NCBI GenBank assembly: GCA_023428515.1
Contig: JAEYXI010000568.1
Coordinates: forward strand, 1-8,164
Length of the DNA stretch: 8,164 bases
DNA from: Pseudomonadota bacterium
GTDB lineage: Bacteria > Pseudomonadota > Alphaproteobacteria > Rhizobiales > Rhizobiaceae
Direction: 5' to 3'
The position numbers and the translations under genes are program-made. Shown here piece by piece: positions 1 to 7,950 of the stretch (positions within the stretch are counted from its first letter, which is position 1; every line of letters starts with the position of its first letter). The notes under the pieces were generated by a model that had not been told where the DNA came from, ran no database searches, and saw nothing but the letters and a program-made list of their open reading frames with translations.

Positions 1-518
1 TCACGCACGAGCACCAGGACCACTTCCACCCGGAGACCCTTGCGGCGATCATCGGCCCCGACACCAGGCTGGTGGTGAACCCGGCCGTCCTGGAGAAGCT
101 GCCGGCCGACCTCAAGGCGAAGGCGACGGCTATCGCCAATGGGGAGACGACGTCGGTCGGCGCCGTCGAGATCGAGGCCATCCCCGCCTACAACACCATC
201 GAGGACCGCAAGAAGTACCATCCGCAGGGTCGCGACAACGGCTATGTGCTGACCATCGACGGCAGCCGCGTCTACATTGCCGGCGACACCGAGGACATTC
301 CCGAGATGCGTGCCTTGAAGGACATCGACATTGCCTTCGTGCCGATGAACCTGCCCTTCACGATGGACGTCGACCAGGCGAGCTCGGCGGTGGCGGAGTT
401 CAAGCCTGCCGTCGTCTATCCCTACCACTACAAGGGCAGCGACCCGCAGGCCTTCGCAACGAAAGTGACGGCCGCGGCGCCAGACACCAAGGTGGTGCAG
501 GGACCCTGGTACGGCTGA
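1..518 (+). CDS. MBL-fold metallo-hydrolase, 5'-truncated by the window edge
   Basis: This is the C-terminal part of a metallo-beta-lactamase-superfamily hydrolase. Reading from base 3, the frame opens with THEHQDHFH, which contains the zinc-binding HxHxDH signature of the fold. Later come IAGDTED, supplying the metal-bridging aspartate, and VYPYHYKG, supplying the last metal-ligand histidine. These three elements, in this order, fit the UlaG-like/Lactamase_B_2 branch. The superfamily hydrolyses ester, phosphodiester or lactone bonds; the substrate here cannot be read from the sequence. The real start lies to the left of the window, so the internal Met at 72 should not be used, because it would drop the HxHxDH site. 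The gene converges on nadD with only three bases between the stop codons and no convincing terminator. It has no obvious functional link to the neighbouring cluster. The fold assignment is secure; the function is unknown. Confidence 0.88.
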   Translation, partial: THEHQDHFHPETLAAIIGPDTRLVVNPAVLEKLPADLKAKATAIANGETTSVGAVEIEAIPAYNTIEDRKKYHPQGRDNGYVLTIDGSRVYIAGDTEDIPEMRALKDIDIAFVPMNLPFTMDVDQASSAVAEFKPAVVYPYHYKGSDPQAFATKVTAAAPDTKVVQGPWYG

Positions 519-521
519 ACG

Positions 522-1142
522 CTAGTCTTTTTTGGCCCTGAGGGCGGTGGAGGACAGCGTCGAGCGCGGGCCGTGGATGAAGGTCCAGGCCGGCGCTTTC
601 ATGTGCGCGAGCTTTCGCGACTGCGCCTCGTCGACGCGCGCGTAGTCGAAGGTCTTGGCCACGACCGAGGAGAGAAAGGAAAGCGTCGAGCCCGGCCGGT
701 CGATGACGGCGATCGGGAAAGTCATGACGATCTGGCGCCAGCGCTGCCAGCGGTGGAAGTCGCGCAGGCTGTCGGCCCCCATGACCCAGACGAAGTCGAC
801 GCCCGGGTTCCTCGCGCGCACCAGCGCCAGCGTGTCGGCGGTGTAGCGCACCTTGTGCGCGGCCTCGAAGGCGGTGACCTTGATGCGCGGATTCTGTGCG
901 ACCTGTTCGGAAAGCCGCAATCGCTCCGCCAACGGCGCCAGTTCTCGGCTCGACTTCAGCGGATTGCCGGGGGTGACGATCCACCAGAGCTGATCCAGCG
1001 CCAGCCGTCGCATCGCGATCTCGGCGACCAGCGCGTGGCCGGCATGCGGGGGATTGAAAGAACCGCCGAACAAGCCGACCTGCATGCCCTTTTCGACATG
1101 CGGCATACGCAGGTAGTGCGCGGGAACCGACTGCACCGGCAC
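522..1142 (-). CDS. nadD: nicotinate-nucleotide adenylyltransferase
   Basis: NadD joins nicotinate mononucleotide and ATP to give deamido-NAD and pyrophosphate, the penultimate step of NAD synthesis, in the cytosol. The 206-residue product has the nucleotidyltransferase signature GGSFNPPHAGH at residues 26-36, with the HxGH-type motif HAGH at 33-36. GADSL with the following Trp-rich segment is at 122-135, and the C-terminal LSSTALR (196-202) corresponds to the ISSTxxR ATP-binding motif. Length is normal for the family. The start is uncertain: the chosen codon is GTG at 1140-1142 with no clear ribosome binding site. ATG at 1104-1106 (protein beginning MPHVEKGMQV) is an equally good alternative and leaves the Rossmann fold intact. 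It is the last gene of the obgE-proB-proA-nadD run, 24 bases after proA. In many relatives rsfS and rlmH follow nadD; here a convergent hydrolase gene follows instead. Confidence 0.95.
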   Translation of the reverse strand: MPVQSVPAHYLRMPHVEKGMQVGLFGGSFNPPHAGHALVAEIAMRRLALDQLWWIVTPGNPLKSSRELAPLAERLRLSEQVAQNPRIKVTAFEAAHKVRYTADTLALVRARNPGVDFVWVMGADSLRDFHRWQRWRQIVMTFPIAVIDRPGSTLSFLSSVVAKTFDYARVDEAQSRKLAHMKAPAWTFIHGPRSTLSSTALRAKKD

Positions 1143-1166
1143 TTCAGGAAATGCGAGCAGGGCAGG

Positions 1167-2453
1167 TCACGGGCGCACCTGCCCGGTACCGCGCACGCGG
1201 TATTTGAACGAGGTGAGCTGCTCGACGCCGACCGGTCCACGGGCATGCATCTTGCCGGTGGCGATGCCGATCTCCGCCCCCATGCCGAACTCTCCTCCAT
1301 CGGCAAATTGCGTCGAGGCGTTGTGGAGAAGAATGGCCGAGTCGATCTCGTTGAAGAAACGTTCGACCGCCGATTTATCCTCGGCGACGATACCTTCGGT
1401 ATGATGTGACGAAAAAGTCTCGATGTGCTCTATCGCTTCGCCGATGCCGTCGACCAGCTTCACGGTGATGATCGCGTCCAAATACTCGGTGGTCCAGTCC
1501 TCATCGGTCGCCGGTTTCGTCTTCGGGAAGACGGCCATAACCTCTTCCGTACCACGTATCTCGCAACCGGCCTTGTCGAGCGCCTCGATGATCGGCACGA
1601 GGTAGGTCTTGGCCACCGAACGGTCGACGAGCAGCGTCTCGGCCGCGCCGCAGATGCCGGTACGGCGCATCTTGGCGTTGACGGCGATCTCCACCGCCAT
1701 GTCGAGCGTGGCAGAGCGGTCGATGTAGAGATGACAGATGCCTTCCAGATGCGCGAAGACGGGAACGCGCGCCTCTTTCTGCACTCGAGCGACGAGGCTC
1801 TTGCCGCCCCGCGGCACGATGACGTCGAGATTGCCTTCGAGGCCCGCAAGCATCTCGCCGACAGCGGCGCGGTCCGCCACCGGCACGAGCTGGATCGCGT
1901 CCTCGGGCAGGCCCGCCGCCTTCAGCCCTTCAACGAGGCAGGCGTGGATGGCGGAAGACGAATTCAGCGAATCCGAACCGCCGCGCAGGATGACAGGATT
2001 GCCGGCCTTGAGGCAGAGCGCGCCGGCGTCGGCCGTCACGTTGGGGCGGCTTTCGTAGATGACGCCGATGACGCCGAGCGGCGTGCGCACGCGCTCGATG
2101 TGCAGGCCGTTCGGCCGGTCCCATTCGGCGATGACTTCGCCGACCGGATCTTTCAGCGCGGCGATCTCGCGGATGCCCTCTGCCATCGCCTCGATGCGCG
2201 CAGGCGTTAGCGTGAGCCGGTCCATGAAAGACGGCGCCAGGTCCGATTCTTCGCCATTGGCGATGTCGACGGCATTGGCGTCGAGGATCGCCCTTTCGTT
2301 GCGCAGGATAGCGTCGGCCATGGCGATCAAGGCCGCGTTCTTGCTTTCGGTCGAGGCGACAGCAAGCGGTCGCGAGGCGGCGCGCGCCCTGCGGCCGATT
2401 TCAGCCATCAGGGCGGCGGTGTCCTTGGCGGATTGTTCATGCGTCTTCAGCAT
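1167..2453 (-). CDS. proA: gamma-glutamyl phosphate reductase (glutamate-5-semialdehyde dehydrogenase)
   Basis: ProA reduces gamma-glutamyl phosphate with NADPH to glutamate-5-semialdehyde, the second step of proline synthesis from glutamate. The 428-residue protein is of usual family length and belongs to the aldehyde dehydrogenase superfamily. Visible landmarks are [20 protein letters not shown] (131-150), the nucleotide-binding-region segment VPRGGKSLV (213-221), [11 protein letters not shown] (235-245), the catalytic cysteine C268 in [12 protein letters not shown], and the C-terminal family signature with [14 protein letters not shown] (406-419). It begins with ATG at 2451-2453, preceded by AAAGGA at suitable spacing inside the end of proB. 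proB stops only 3 bases upstream, so the two are almost certainly co-transcribed and probably translationally coupled. This suits the need to pass the labile acyl-phosphate from ProB to ProA. No key residue is missing. Confidence 0.97.
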   Translation of the reverse strand: MLKTHEQSAKDTAALMAEIGRRARAASRPLAVASTESKNAALIAMADAILRNERAILDANAVDIANGEESDLAPSFMDRLTLTPARIEAMAEGIREIAALKDPVGEVIAEWDRPNGLHIERVRTPLGVIGVIYESRPNVTADAGALCLKAGNPVILRGGSDSLNSSSAIHACLVEGLKAAGLPEDAIQLVPVADRAAVGEMLAGLEGNLDVIVPRGGKSLVARVQKEARVPVFAHLEGICHLYIDRSATLDMAVEIAVNAKMRRTGICGAAETLLVDRSVAKTYLVPIIEALDKAGCEIRGTEEVMAVFPKTKPATDEDWTTEYLDAIITVKLVDGIGEAIEHIETFSSHHTEGIVAEDKSAVERFFNEIDSAILLHNASTQFADGGEFGMGAEIGIATGKMHARGPVGVEQLTSFKYRVRGTGQVRP

Positions 2454-2456
2454 GGC

Positions 2457-4666
<2,210 letters not shown>

Positions 4667-4668
4667 CT

Positions 4669-4697
4669 ATTCAACGTCGCGGCATCGTCTATCGCAA
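4669..4697 (-). promoter_or_regulatory. possible promoter for obgE-proB-proA-nadD
   Basis: Read leftward there is TTGCGA (4692-4697), a 17-base spacer, then TTGAAT (4669-4674). Each hexamer matches four of six positions of the sigma-70 consensus. Transcription would begin near 4662, giving a leader of about 17 bases before the obgE ATG. The site is in the right place, the 113-base gap divergent from the phosphatase-family gene, but the match is only moderate. I saw no convincing promoter for the rightward gene in the same gap. Confidence 0.28.
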
Positions 4698-4749
4698 AGA
4701 ACCGGCCAGCGCGAGTGCCGGCCATGCGAATGATGCGGCTAAGGAAATT

Positions 4750-4754
4750 GGAGG
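4750..4754 (+). promoter_or_regulatory. ribosome binding site of the EEP-family gene
   Basis: GGAGG lies 4 bases before the ATG at 4759, with AAGGAA a little further upstream (4741-4746). This decides the start in favour of 4759 over the longer open frame that begins at 4579. Confidence 0.8.
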
Positions 4755-4758
4755 CCCG

Positions 4759-5613
4759 ATGAAGCTCGTTACCTACAACACCCAATATGGCGTCGGCCGC
4801 GACGAAAAATTCGACCTCGGTCGCATCGCCAGGGAAGTCGAAGGAGCCGACATCATCGCGCTGCAGGAGGTGACCCGCAATTTCGCCAGGAACGGCGGCG
4901 TCGACATGATCGACGGGCTTGCCGCGCTGTTGCCCGGGTATTTCACGGCTTTCGGCCCGGCGATGGATCTCGACTTCGGCGCCACCGATGGCGCGGGCCG
5001 CCCGCTCAACAAGCGCTTCCAGTTCGGCAACATGGTGTTGTCGCGCTTCCCGATCGTCGCTTCGCGCAATCTGCTCCTGCCGCGCACTCTGCGTTTCTCC
5101 CGCGGCAACCTGCAGCGCAGCGCTCTTGAGGCGCTGATCATCGCGCCATCCGGGCCGATCAGGGTCTATTCCGTGCATCTCGATCACATTGCAGCCACCG
5201 AGCGCGCCCTGCAGATCGCCCATCTCAAGGAGCGCGCCTTCGCCTATCCAGCCGAGGGCGGCGCGATCAGCGGTGCGGCCGAATACGGGTTCCCCGAGCC
5301 GCCGCGCCCGGAGGCTTTCGTCCTGATGGGCGATTTCAACATGGATCGCTTCTCGCCCGAATATGCGCTGATGGTCGGCGAGCAGGACGACTCTTCGCGA
5401 GCGGCCGGTAGCGACCCTATCGACGTTTATTCTCTGGGCGAGGGCCTGCCGGACGGCATGGTGAGTTGGGTCGACGATGCCAAGCCGGAGACGAACCGCC
5501 TGATCGATTTCGCCTTCGTCGAGAAGAGCCTTGCCGGGAGGGTCGGCAAGGTCTGGATCGACGGCGAGGCGAAGGGTTCCGATCATCTGCCAGTCTGGTT
5601 CGAACTCGGCTGA
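4759..5613 (+). CDS. endonuclease/exonuclease/phosphatase (EEP) family protein
   Basis: This is a 284-residue protein of the DNase I-like EEP superfamily, metal-dependent enzymes that cut phosphodiester or phosphomonoester bonds in nucleic acids, lipids or sugars. The catalytic set can be read in order: N7 in TYNTQYG, E37 in LQEV, H140 in SVHLDH, D192 and N194 in GDFN, D250 in RLIDF, and the terminal D275-H276 in GSDHLPVW. All expected active-site residues are present, so it should be active. The substrate cannot be deduced. There is no signal peptide, so it is probably cytoplasmic. The start at 4759 is chosen because GGAGG lies 4 bases upstream and the protein then begins MKLVTYNTQYG, the normal first beta-strand. 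The frame stays open upstream to 4579, but that extension runs antisense to obgE and is not protein-like. The gene is single, divergent from obgE, and ends at a hairpin. Confidence 0.92.
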   Translation: MKLVTYNTQYGVGRDEKFDLGRIAREVEGADIIALQEVTRNFARNGGVDMIDGLAALLPGYFTAFGPAMDLDFGATDGAGRPLNKRFQFGNMVLSRFPIVASRNLLLPRTLRFSRGNLQRSALEALIIAPSGPIRVYSVHLDHIAATERALQIAHLKERAFAYPAEGGAISGAAEYGFPEPPRPEAFVLMGDFNMDRFSPEYALMVGEQDDSSRAAGSDPIDVYSLGEGLPDGMVSWVDDAKPETNRLIDFAFVEKSLAGRVGKVWIDGEAKGSDHLPVWFELG

Positions 5614-5619
5614 GCGGGC

Positions 5620-5655
5620 AGCCGGACGGCCGCCCAGGGGCATCCGTCCGGCTTT
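5620..5655 (+). terminator. terminator-like hairpin between convergent genes
   Basis: AGCCGGACGG (5620-5629) and CCGTCCGGCT (5644-5653) form a perfect 10-bp stem with a 14-base loop, starting 7 bases after the stop of the EEP-family gene. On the + strand the stem runs into TTTGCTGTT, a short, imperfect T-tract. On the - strand it is followed by GC-rich sequence, so as an intrinsic terminator it works best for the rightward gene. It fills most of the 47-base gap and may also insulate the acetyltransferase gene by blocking transcription running in from the right. Confidence 0.7.
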
Positions 5656-5660
5656 GCTGT

Positions 5661-6242
5661 TCACGACCAGCTCCTCAGGCTCTCCCAGGTCTTGCGGTCG
5701 AGGCGATAGCGCTCGATGGGTACCTGGCCGGCGACGAGCGAGTTCATCATGCCCTGTCCCGCATACTGGAAGCCGCATTTGTGGATGACCCGGCGCGAGG
5801 CCGGGTTGATCACCCTGACCGAGGCATGCAGCACCTGGATGCCGGTCGAGCGGAAGGCGATGTCGACCAACGCATGCGCGGTCTCCGTCGCGTAGCCGCG
5901 CTTCCAGTAAGGTTCACCGATCCAGTAGCCGAGCTCCAGGCCGCGATCCTTCACGTTGAGCCCCGCGCAGCCGATGAAGGTTCCGGTGCCGGCGAGGGTC
6001 AGCGCATAGCTGGCGCCAGGCTGCTTCTGTCCGCTCATCGCGATGAAGGCGCGGGCTTCGGCCTCGCCGTAAGGATGCGGCATGCGCGCCAGCATCTGCG
6101 CCACATGCCGGTTGTCGGCAAGCTGCACGAGCGCGGGCATGTCGCCCTCGCGCGGGGCGCGCATGATGAGCCGCCTGGTGGAAAGCACCGGGCGGTCGAT
6201 GAACAGACTTTCGTCTTCGCTGTCGTCCTTGTCGGCAATCAT
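5661..6242 (-). CDS. GNAT-family N-acetyltransferase, RimJ/RimL-like
   Basis: This 193-residue protein is a GNAT acetyltransferase, a family that transfers acetyl from acetyl-CoA to an amine. The N-terminal part RPVLSTRRLIMRAPREGD (17-34) is typical of the RimJ/RimL-type subgroup (Acetyltransf_3). The acetyl-CoA-binding region is LELGYWIGEPYWKRGYATE (102-120), where KRGYAT corresponds to the R/QxxGxG/A pyrophosphate loop. VINPASRRVIHKCGF (144-158) is the usual motif-B segment. The start at 6242 is preferred because GGAGGG lies 6 bases upstream. The longer frame from 6290 would only add a translation of the rpmA terminator hairpin. The gene lies directly behind rpmA, an arrangement I recall from other rhizobia, so a ribosomal-protein N-terminus is a plausible substrate. 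That is inference, because this subgroup also contains antibiotic and small-molecule acetyltransferases. Confidence 0.92.
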   Translation of the reverse strand: MIADKDDSEDESLFIDRPVLSTRRLIMRAPREGDMPALVQLADNRHVAQMLARMPHPYGEAEARAFIAMSGQKQPGASYALTLAGTGTFIGCAGLNVKDRGLELGYWIGEPYWKRGYATETAHALVDIAFRSTGIQVLHASVRVINPASRRVIHKCGFQYAGQGMMNSLVAGQVPIERYRLDRKTWESLRSWS

Positions 6243-6248
6243 GGCAGT

Positions 6249-6254
6249 CCCTCC
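6249..6254 (-). promoter_or_regulatory. ribosome binding site of the acetyltransferase gene
   Basis: Read leftward this is GGAGGG, 6 bases before the ATG at 6240-6242. It is a near-ideal Shine-Dalgarno sequence and settles the start. It lies only a few bases beyond the T-tract of the rpmA terminator. Confidence 0.8.
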
Positions 6255-6260
6255 AGAATG

Positions 6261-6296
6261 AACAAAGAAAAAGGGGAGATGGCGACCCATCTCCCC
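6261..6296 (-). terminator. intrinsic terminator of the rplU-rpmA operon
   Basis: Read leftward, a perfect 10-bp stem with a 4-base loop (GGGGAGATGG paired with CCATCTCCCC, 6273-6296) is followed immediately by TTTTTCTTTGTT (6272 down to 6261). This is a textbook rho-independent terminator on the - strand, about 70 bases after the rpmA stop. Confidence 0.92.
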
Positions 6297-6307
6297 TGAT
6301 CCATTTT

Positions 6308-6350
6308 CTGGCTCTGCCAGACACCGGTTCCCGAGATGGGGCGCCGGTGT
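6308..6350 (-). other. two further stem-loops in the rpmA 3' untranslated region
   Basis: ACACCGG (6321-6327) pairs with CCGGTGT (6344-6350), enclosing a possible inner CCC/GGG helix. Directly adjacent, CTGGC (6308-6312) pairs with GCCAG (6316-6320) around a 3-base loop. Neither has a T-tract in the leftward direction. They lie between the rpmA stop and the terminator and may stabilise the 3' end of the mRNA. Confidence 0.5.
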
Positions 6351-6366
6351 TTTGGTGCGGAACCGG

Positions 6367-6636
6367 CTACTCCGCTGCTTCTTGCGTCGGGTTTACCGAC
6401 ACATAGGTACGGCCGTTGGCTTTCTTGCGGAACGCAACGGCTCCGGCCTCGAGCGCGAACAGCGTGTGATCCTTGCCCATGCCGACGTTGACGCCGGGAT
6501 GCCAAGTCGTGCCGCGCTGACGGATAATAATGTTGCCGGGAATGACGGCTTCGCCGCCGAACTTCTTCACGCCAAGGCGCTTGGATTCGGAGTCACGACC
6601 GTTGCGCGACGAACCGCCAGCTTTCTTGTGTGCCAT
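6367..6636 (-). CDS. rpmA: 50S ribosomal protein bL27
   Basis: bL27 is a small basic protein of the 50S subunit whose N-terminal tail reaches toward the peptidyl-transferase centre. The 89-residue product starts [20 protein letters not shown] and continues with the conserved [18 protein letters not shown] and [18 protein letters not shown], normal in sequence and length. It lacks the N-terminal cleavable extension found in Firmicutes bL27. The start ATG is preceded by AAGGAG (6644-6649) at 7 bases. The gene follows rplU after 27 bases, the usual rplU-rpmA pair, and a strong terminator follows it. Confidence 0.98.
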   Translation of the reverse strand: MAHKKAGGSSRNGRDSESKRLGVKKFGGEAVIPGNIIIRQRGTTWHPGVNVGMGKDHTLFALEAGAVAFRKKANGRTYVSVNPTQEAAE

Positions 6637-6663
6637 GGTTTATCTCCTTAAGTCGCTAACTCT

Positions 6664-7410
6664 TTACTCTGATTCCTTGGCGGCTGCAGCATCTTTGTCG
6701 ACCTGCGCACGCGGCGGCTTGCCGGCGAGAAGCTCCTTGGCCTGCGCGACCCATTCCTCGCGCTCGATGCGGCCACCGAGGCTCAGTTCTTCGTCGAGCT
6801 TGGCGATGTCAGCCTTCTTCAGCTTCGAGATCGAGGCCAGCGTGCCGAAACCGGCTTCCGTCAGCTTCTCCTTGAGCACCGGGCCTACGCCCGAGATCAG
6901 CGAGATGTCGTCGACGACGTCCGCCTTCGCGGCCTTCGCCTTGGCGGGCTTGGCCTTCGGCTCGAGATCGGCGATCCCGGCGACCGGAGCAGCTTCGTCA
7001 GCCGCAGCCTTCGCCTTCTTCGGGGCGGTCTCCGCTTCCGCGGCGGCTTCCTTCGCCGTCTCCTTCTTGGCGGCGGCCTTCTTCGAAGGCTTCGCCCCGC
7101 CGATCAGGATCTCGTCGATACGGACGGTCGTCTCGTACTGACGATGGCCGCGGCGGCGCTTCGAATTCTGGCGGCGGCGCTTCTTGAAAGCGATGACCGT
7201 GGCGGCGCGGCCCTGCGCGACCACCTCGGCCGTCACCAGGGCGCCGTCGACGAAGGGAGCGCCGATAACGACGTTGTCGCCTTCGCCATGCGCGAGCACA
7301 TGGCCGATTTCCACCAGATCGCCGACTTCACCGGCGACCTTCTCGATCTTCAACACATCATTGGCGACAACGCGATACTGCTTGCCGCCCGTTTTGATGA
7401 CTGCGAACAT
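6664..7410 (-). CDS. rplU: 50S ribosomal protein bL21 with long C-terminal extension carrying a helix-hairpin-helix-like domain
   Basis: Residues 1-104 are a complete bL21, an rRNA-binding 50S protein: [14 protein letters not shown] at the start, then [17 protein letters not shown] (75-91) and [10 protein letters not shown] (94-103). Ordinary bL21 ends there. This protein is 248 residues, with an Ala/Lys/Glu-rich low-complexity linker at about 105-165. A folded-looking segment follows at 166-230: [20 protein letters not shown], then a second helical part ending [19 protein letters not shown]. The ISGVGP turn resembles helix-hairpin-helix domains and the domain appended to some rhizobial NuoE subunits. 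I recall bL21 fusions of this type as known in Rhizobiales, with unknown function. The start at 7410 is set by the family N-terminus and by GAAAGG (7417-7422). The frame stays open a further 101 codons upstream, but that part is leader and intergenic sequence. First gene of the rplU-rpmA operon. Confidence 0.96.
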   Translation of the reverse strand: MFAVIKTGGKQYRVVANDVLKIEKVAGEVGDLVEIGHVLAHGEGDNVVIGAPFVDGALVTAEVVAQGRAATVIAFKKRRRQNSKRRRGHRQYETTVRIDEILIGGAKPSKKAAAKKETAKEAAAEAETAPKKAKAAADEAAPVAGIADLEPKAKPAKAKAAKADVVDDISLISGVGPVLKEKLTEAGFGTLASISKLKKADIAKLDEELSLGGRIEREEWVAQAKELLAGKPPRAQVDKDAAAAKESE

Positions 7411-7499
7411 TTTTTGCCTTTCGCTGTTCGGTCGGCCTTGCGGAATGCTCGGAAGCGCTCCGGCCGTCTTTTTGTCAGTCTGCGGGTTCAAAAACATGA

Positions 7500-7524
7500 C
7501 CGGCGCGGAGAGACCCCACGCCGG
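7500..7524 (-). other. hairpin at the 5' end of the rplU leader
   Basis: Read leftward, CCGGCGTGG and CCGCGCCGG form a 9-bp stem (one G-T pair) with a 7-base loop. It would lie at the very start of the rplU mRNA if the promoter at 7536-7564 is right. TCATG and then TTTTT follow the stem. It may protect the mRNA 5' end or act as an attenuator; neither is shown by the sequence. Confidence 0.45.
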
Positions 7525-7535
7525 ATGCGGGCTGT

Positions 7536-7564
7536 CCCTAGACGAAGCACGCTGCCAAGTCAAG
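7536..7564 (-). promoter_or_regulatory. candidate rplU-rpmA promoter
   Basis: Read leftward, CTTGAC (7559-7564) is separated by 17 bases from CTAGGG (7536-7541). The -35 element is a perfect match to the CTTGAC form typical of rhizobial housekeeping promoters. The -10 element is poor, matching only the first three bases of CTATAT. Transcription would begin near 7529, giving an untranslated leader of about 120 bases before the rplU ATG. The position, strand and spacing are right for the operon. Confidence 0.45.
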
Positions 7565-7619
7565 CAAAACGCCCGAGCCGGCCGCTGTTGCAACAAAGCT
7601 GCTTTCCGGAAGAAATGGC

Positions 7620-7648
7620 CTTGTAACCCGGAAAGACCGCCGTTATCT
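7620..7648 (+). promoter_or_regulatory. candidate promoter of the tRNA-Ser gene
   Basis: CTTGTA (7620-7625), a 17-base spacer, then TTATCT (7643-7648), on the + strand. Transcription would begin near 7655, about 25 bases before the mature tRNA, a normal length for a tRNA leader. Match to consensus is moderate. It is back to back with the candidate rplU promoter, 55 bases away. Confidence 0.42.
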
Positions 7649-7680
7649 AGTGCCGCGCGCCGAATGGCCGACCACGCTGC

Positions 7681-7770
7681 GGAGAAGTGGCTGAGTGGTT
7701 GAAAGCACCGCACTCGAAATGCGGCATACTCGCAAGGGTATCGGGGGTTCGAATCCCTCCTTCTCCGCCA
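7681..7770 (+). tRNA. tRNA-Ser, anticodon CGA
   Basis: This is a complete class II tRNA. The acceptor stem GGAGAAG (7681-7687) pairs with CTTCTCC, followed by discriminator G and an encoded CCA (7768-7770). The D arm contains GGCTGAGTGGTTGAAAGC. The anticodon stem CCGCA/TGCGG (7708-7712 and 7720-7724) encloses the loop CTCGAAA, with anticodon CGA at 7715-7717, which reads the serine codon UCG. A long variable arm with a TAC/GTA-type stem (around 7727-7741) marks it as a serine tRNA. The T arm contains GGTTCGAATCC. Total length of 90 bases including CCA is normal. The gene stands alone on the + strand, divergent from rplU. The 3' ends of such tRNA genes are frequent integration sites for mobile elements. 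No second copy of this 3' end is visible in the 394 bases that remain. Confidence 0.97.
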
Positions 7771-7836
7771 TCTTCCTTTTCACAGTCTGTCGGTAAGCGA
7801 TTGTAGATGCGGTGGAATACCGTGTGTCATCGTAGT

Positions 7837-7880
7837 TTGGCGGACAGGCTTGGCGGCTTTCCGGCGTTGTTGGCGGACAG
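7837..7880. repeat. 11-bp direct repeat TTGGCGGACAG, two copies
   Basis: Exact copies lie at 7837-7847 and 7870-7880, starting 33 bases apart, about three helical turns. A shorter TTGGCGG lies between them at 7850-7856. The spacing would place bound proteins on the same DNA face, but no binder is known. Confidence 0.6.
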
Positions 7881-7932
7881 ATGTTTGTCTAAAGCCCGGA
7901 ACGCTGCGGGTTACGGGTTTGCGCTGCTCCGT

Positions 7933-7950
7933 CTGTCCGACAGTCTGTCG
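7933..7950. repeat. overlapping perfect dyads CTGTC-C-GACAG and CGACAG-T-CTGTCG
   Basis: Two perfect inverted repeats share their central half: CTGTC c GACAG (7933-7943) and CGACAG t CTGTCG (7938-7950). The right-hand 11 bases ACAGTCTGTCG occur again exactly at 7782-7792, just after the tRNA. This looks operator-like, but the function is unknown. Confidence 0.6.

Noticed and set aside
498..534. Possible terminator between the hydrolase gene and nadD (CAGG/CCTG stem and a T-tract at 528-533)
   Set aside because: The stem is only 4 bp with a 3-base loop. It lies inside the hydrolase gene and is separated from the T-tract by about 18 bases.
573..1409. Long open frame on the + strand opposite nadD and proA (278 codons)
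   Set aside because: It is antisense to two genes with complete family motifs. The translation is Arg/His/Gly-rich and shows no domain. In high-GC DNA such shadow frames are expected.
6243..6290. 16-codon upstream extension of the acetyltransferase
   Set aside because: It would translate the terminator stem and T-tract. The ATG at 6240-6242 has an ideal ribosome binding site.
7411..7713. 101-codon upstream extension of rplU
   Set aside because: bL21 begins at [12 protein letters not shown], and that ATG has its own ribosome binding site. The extension would run through the candidate promoters and into the tRNA gene.
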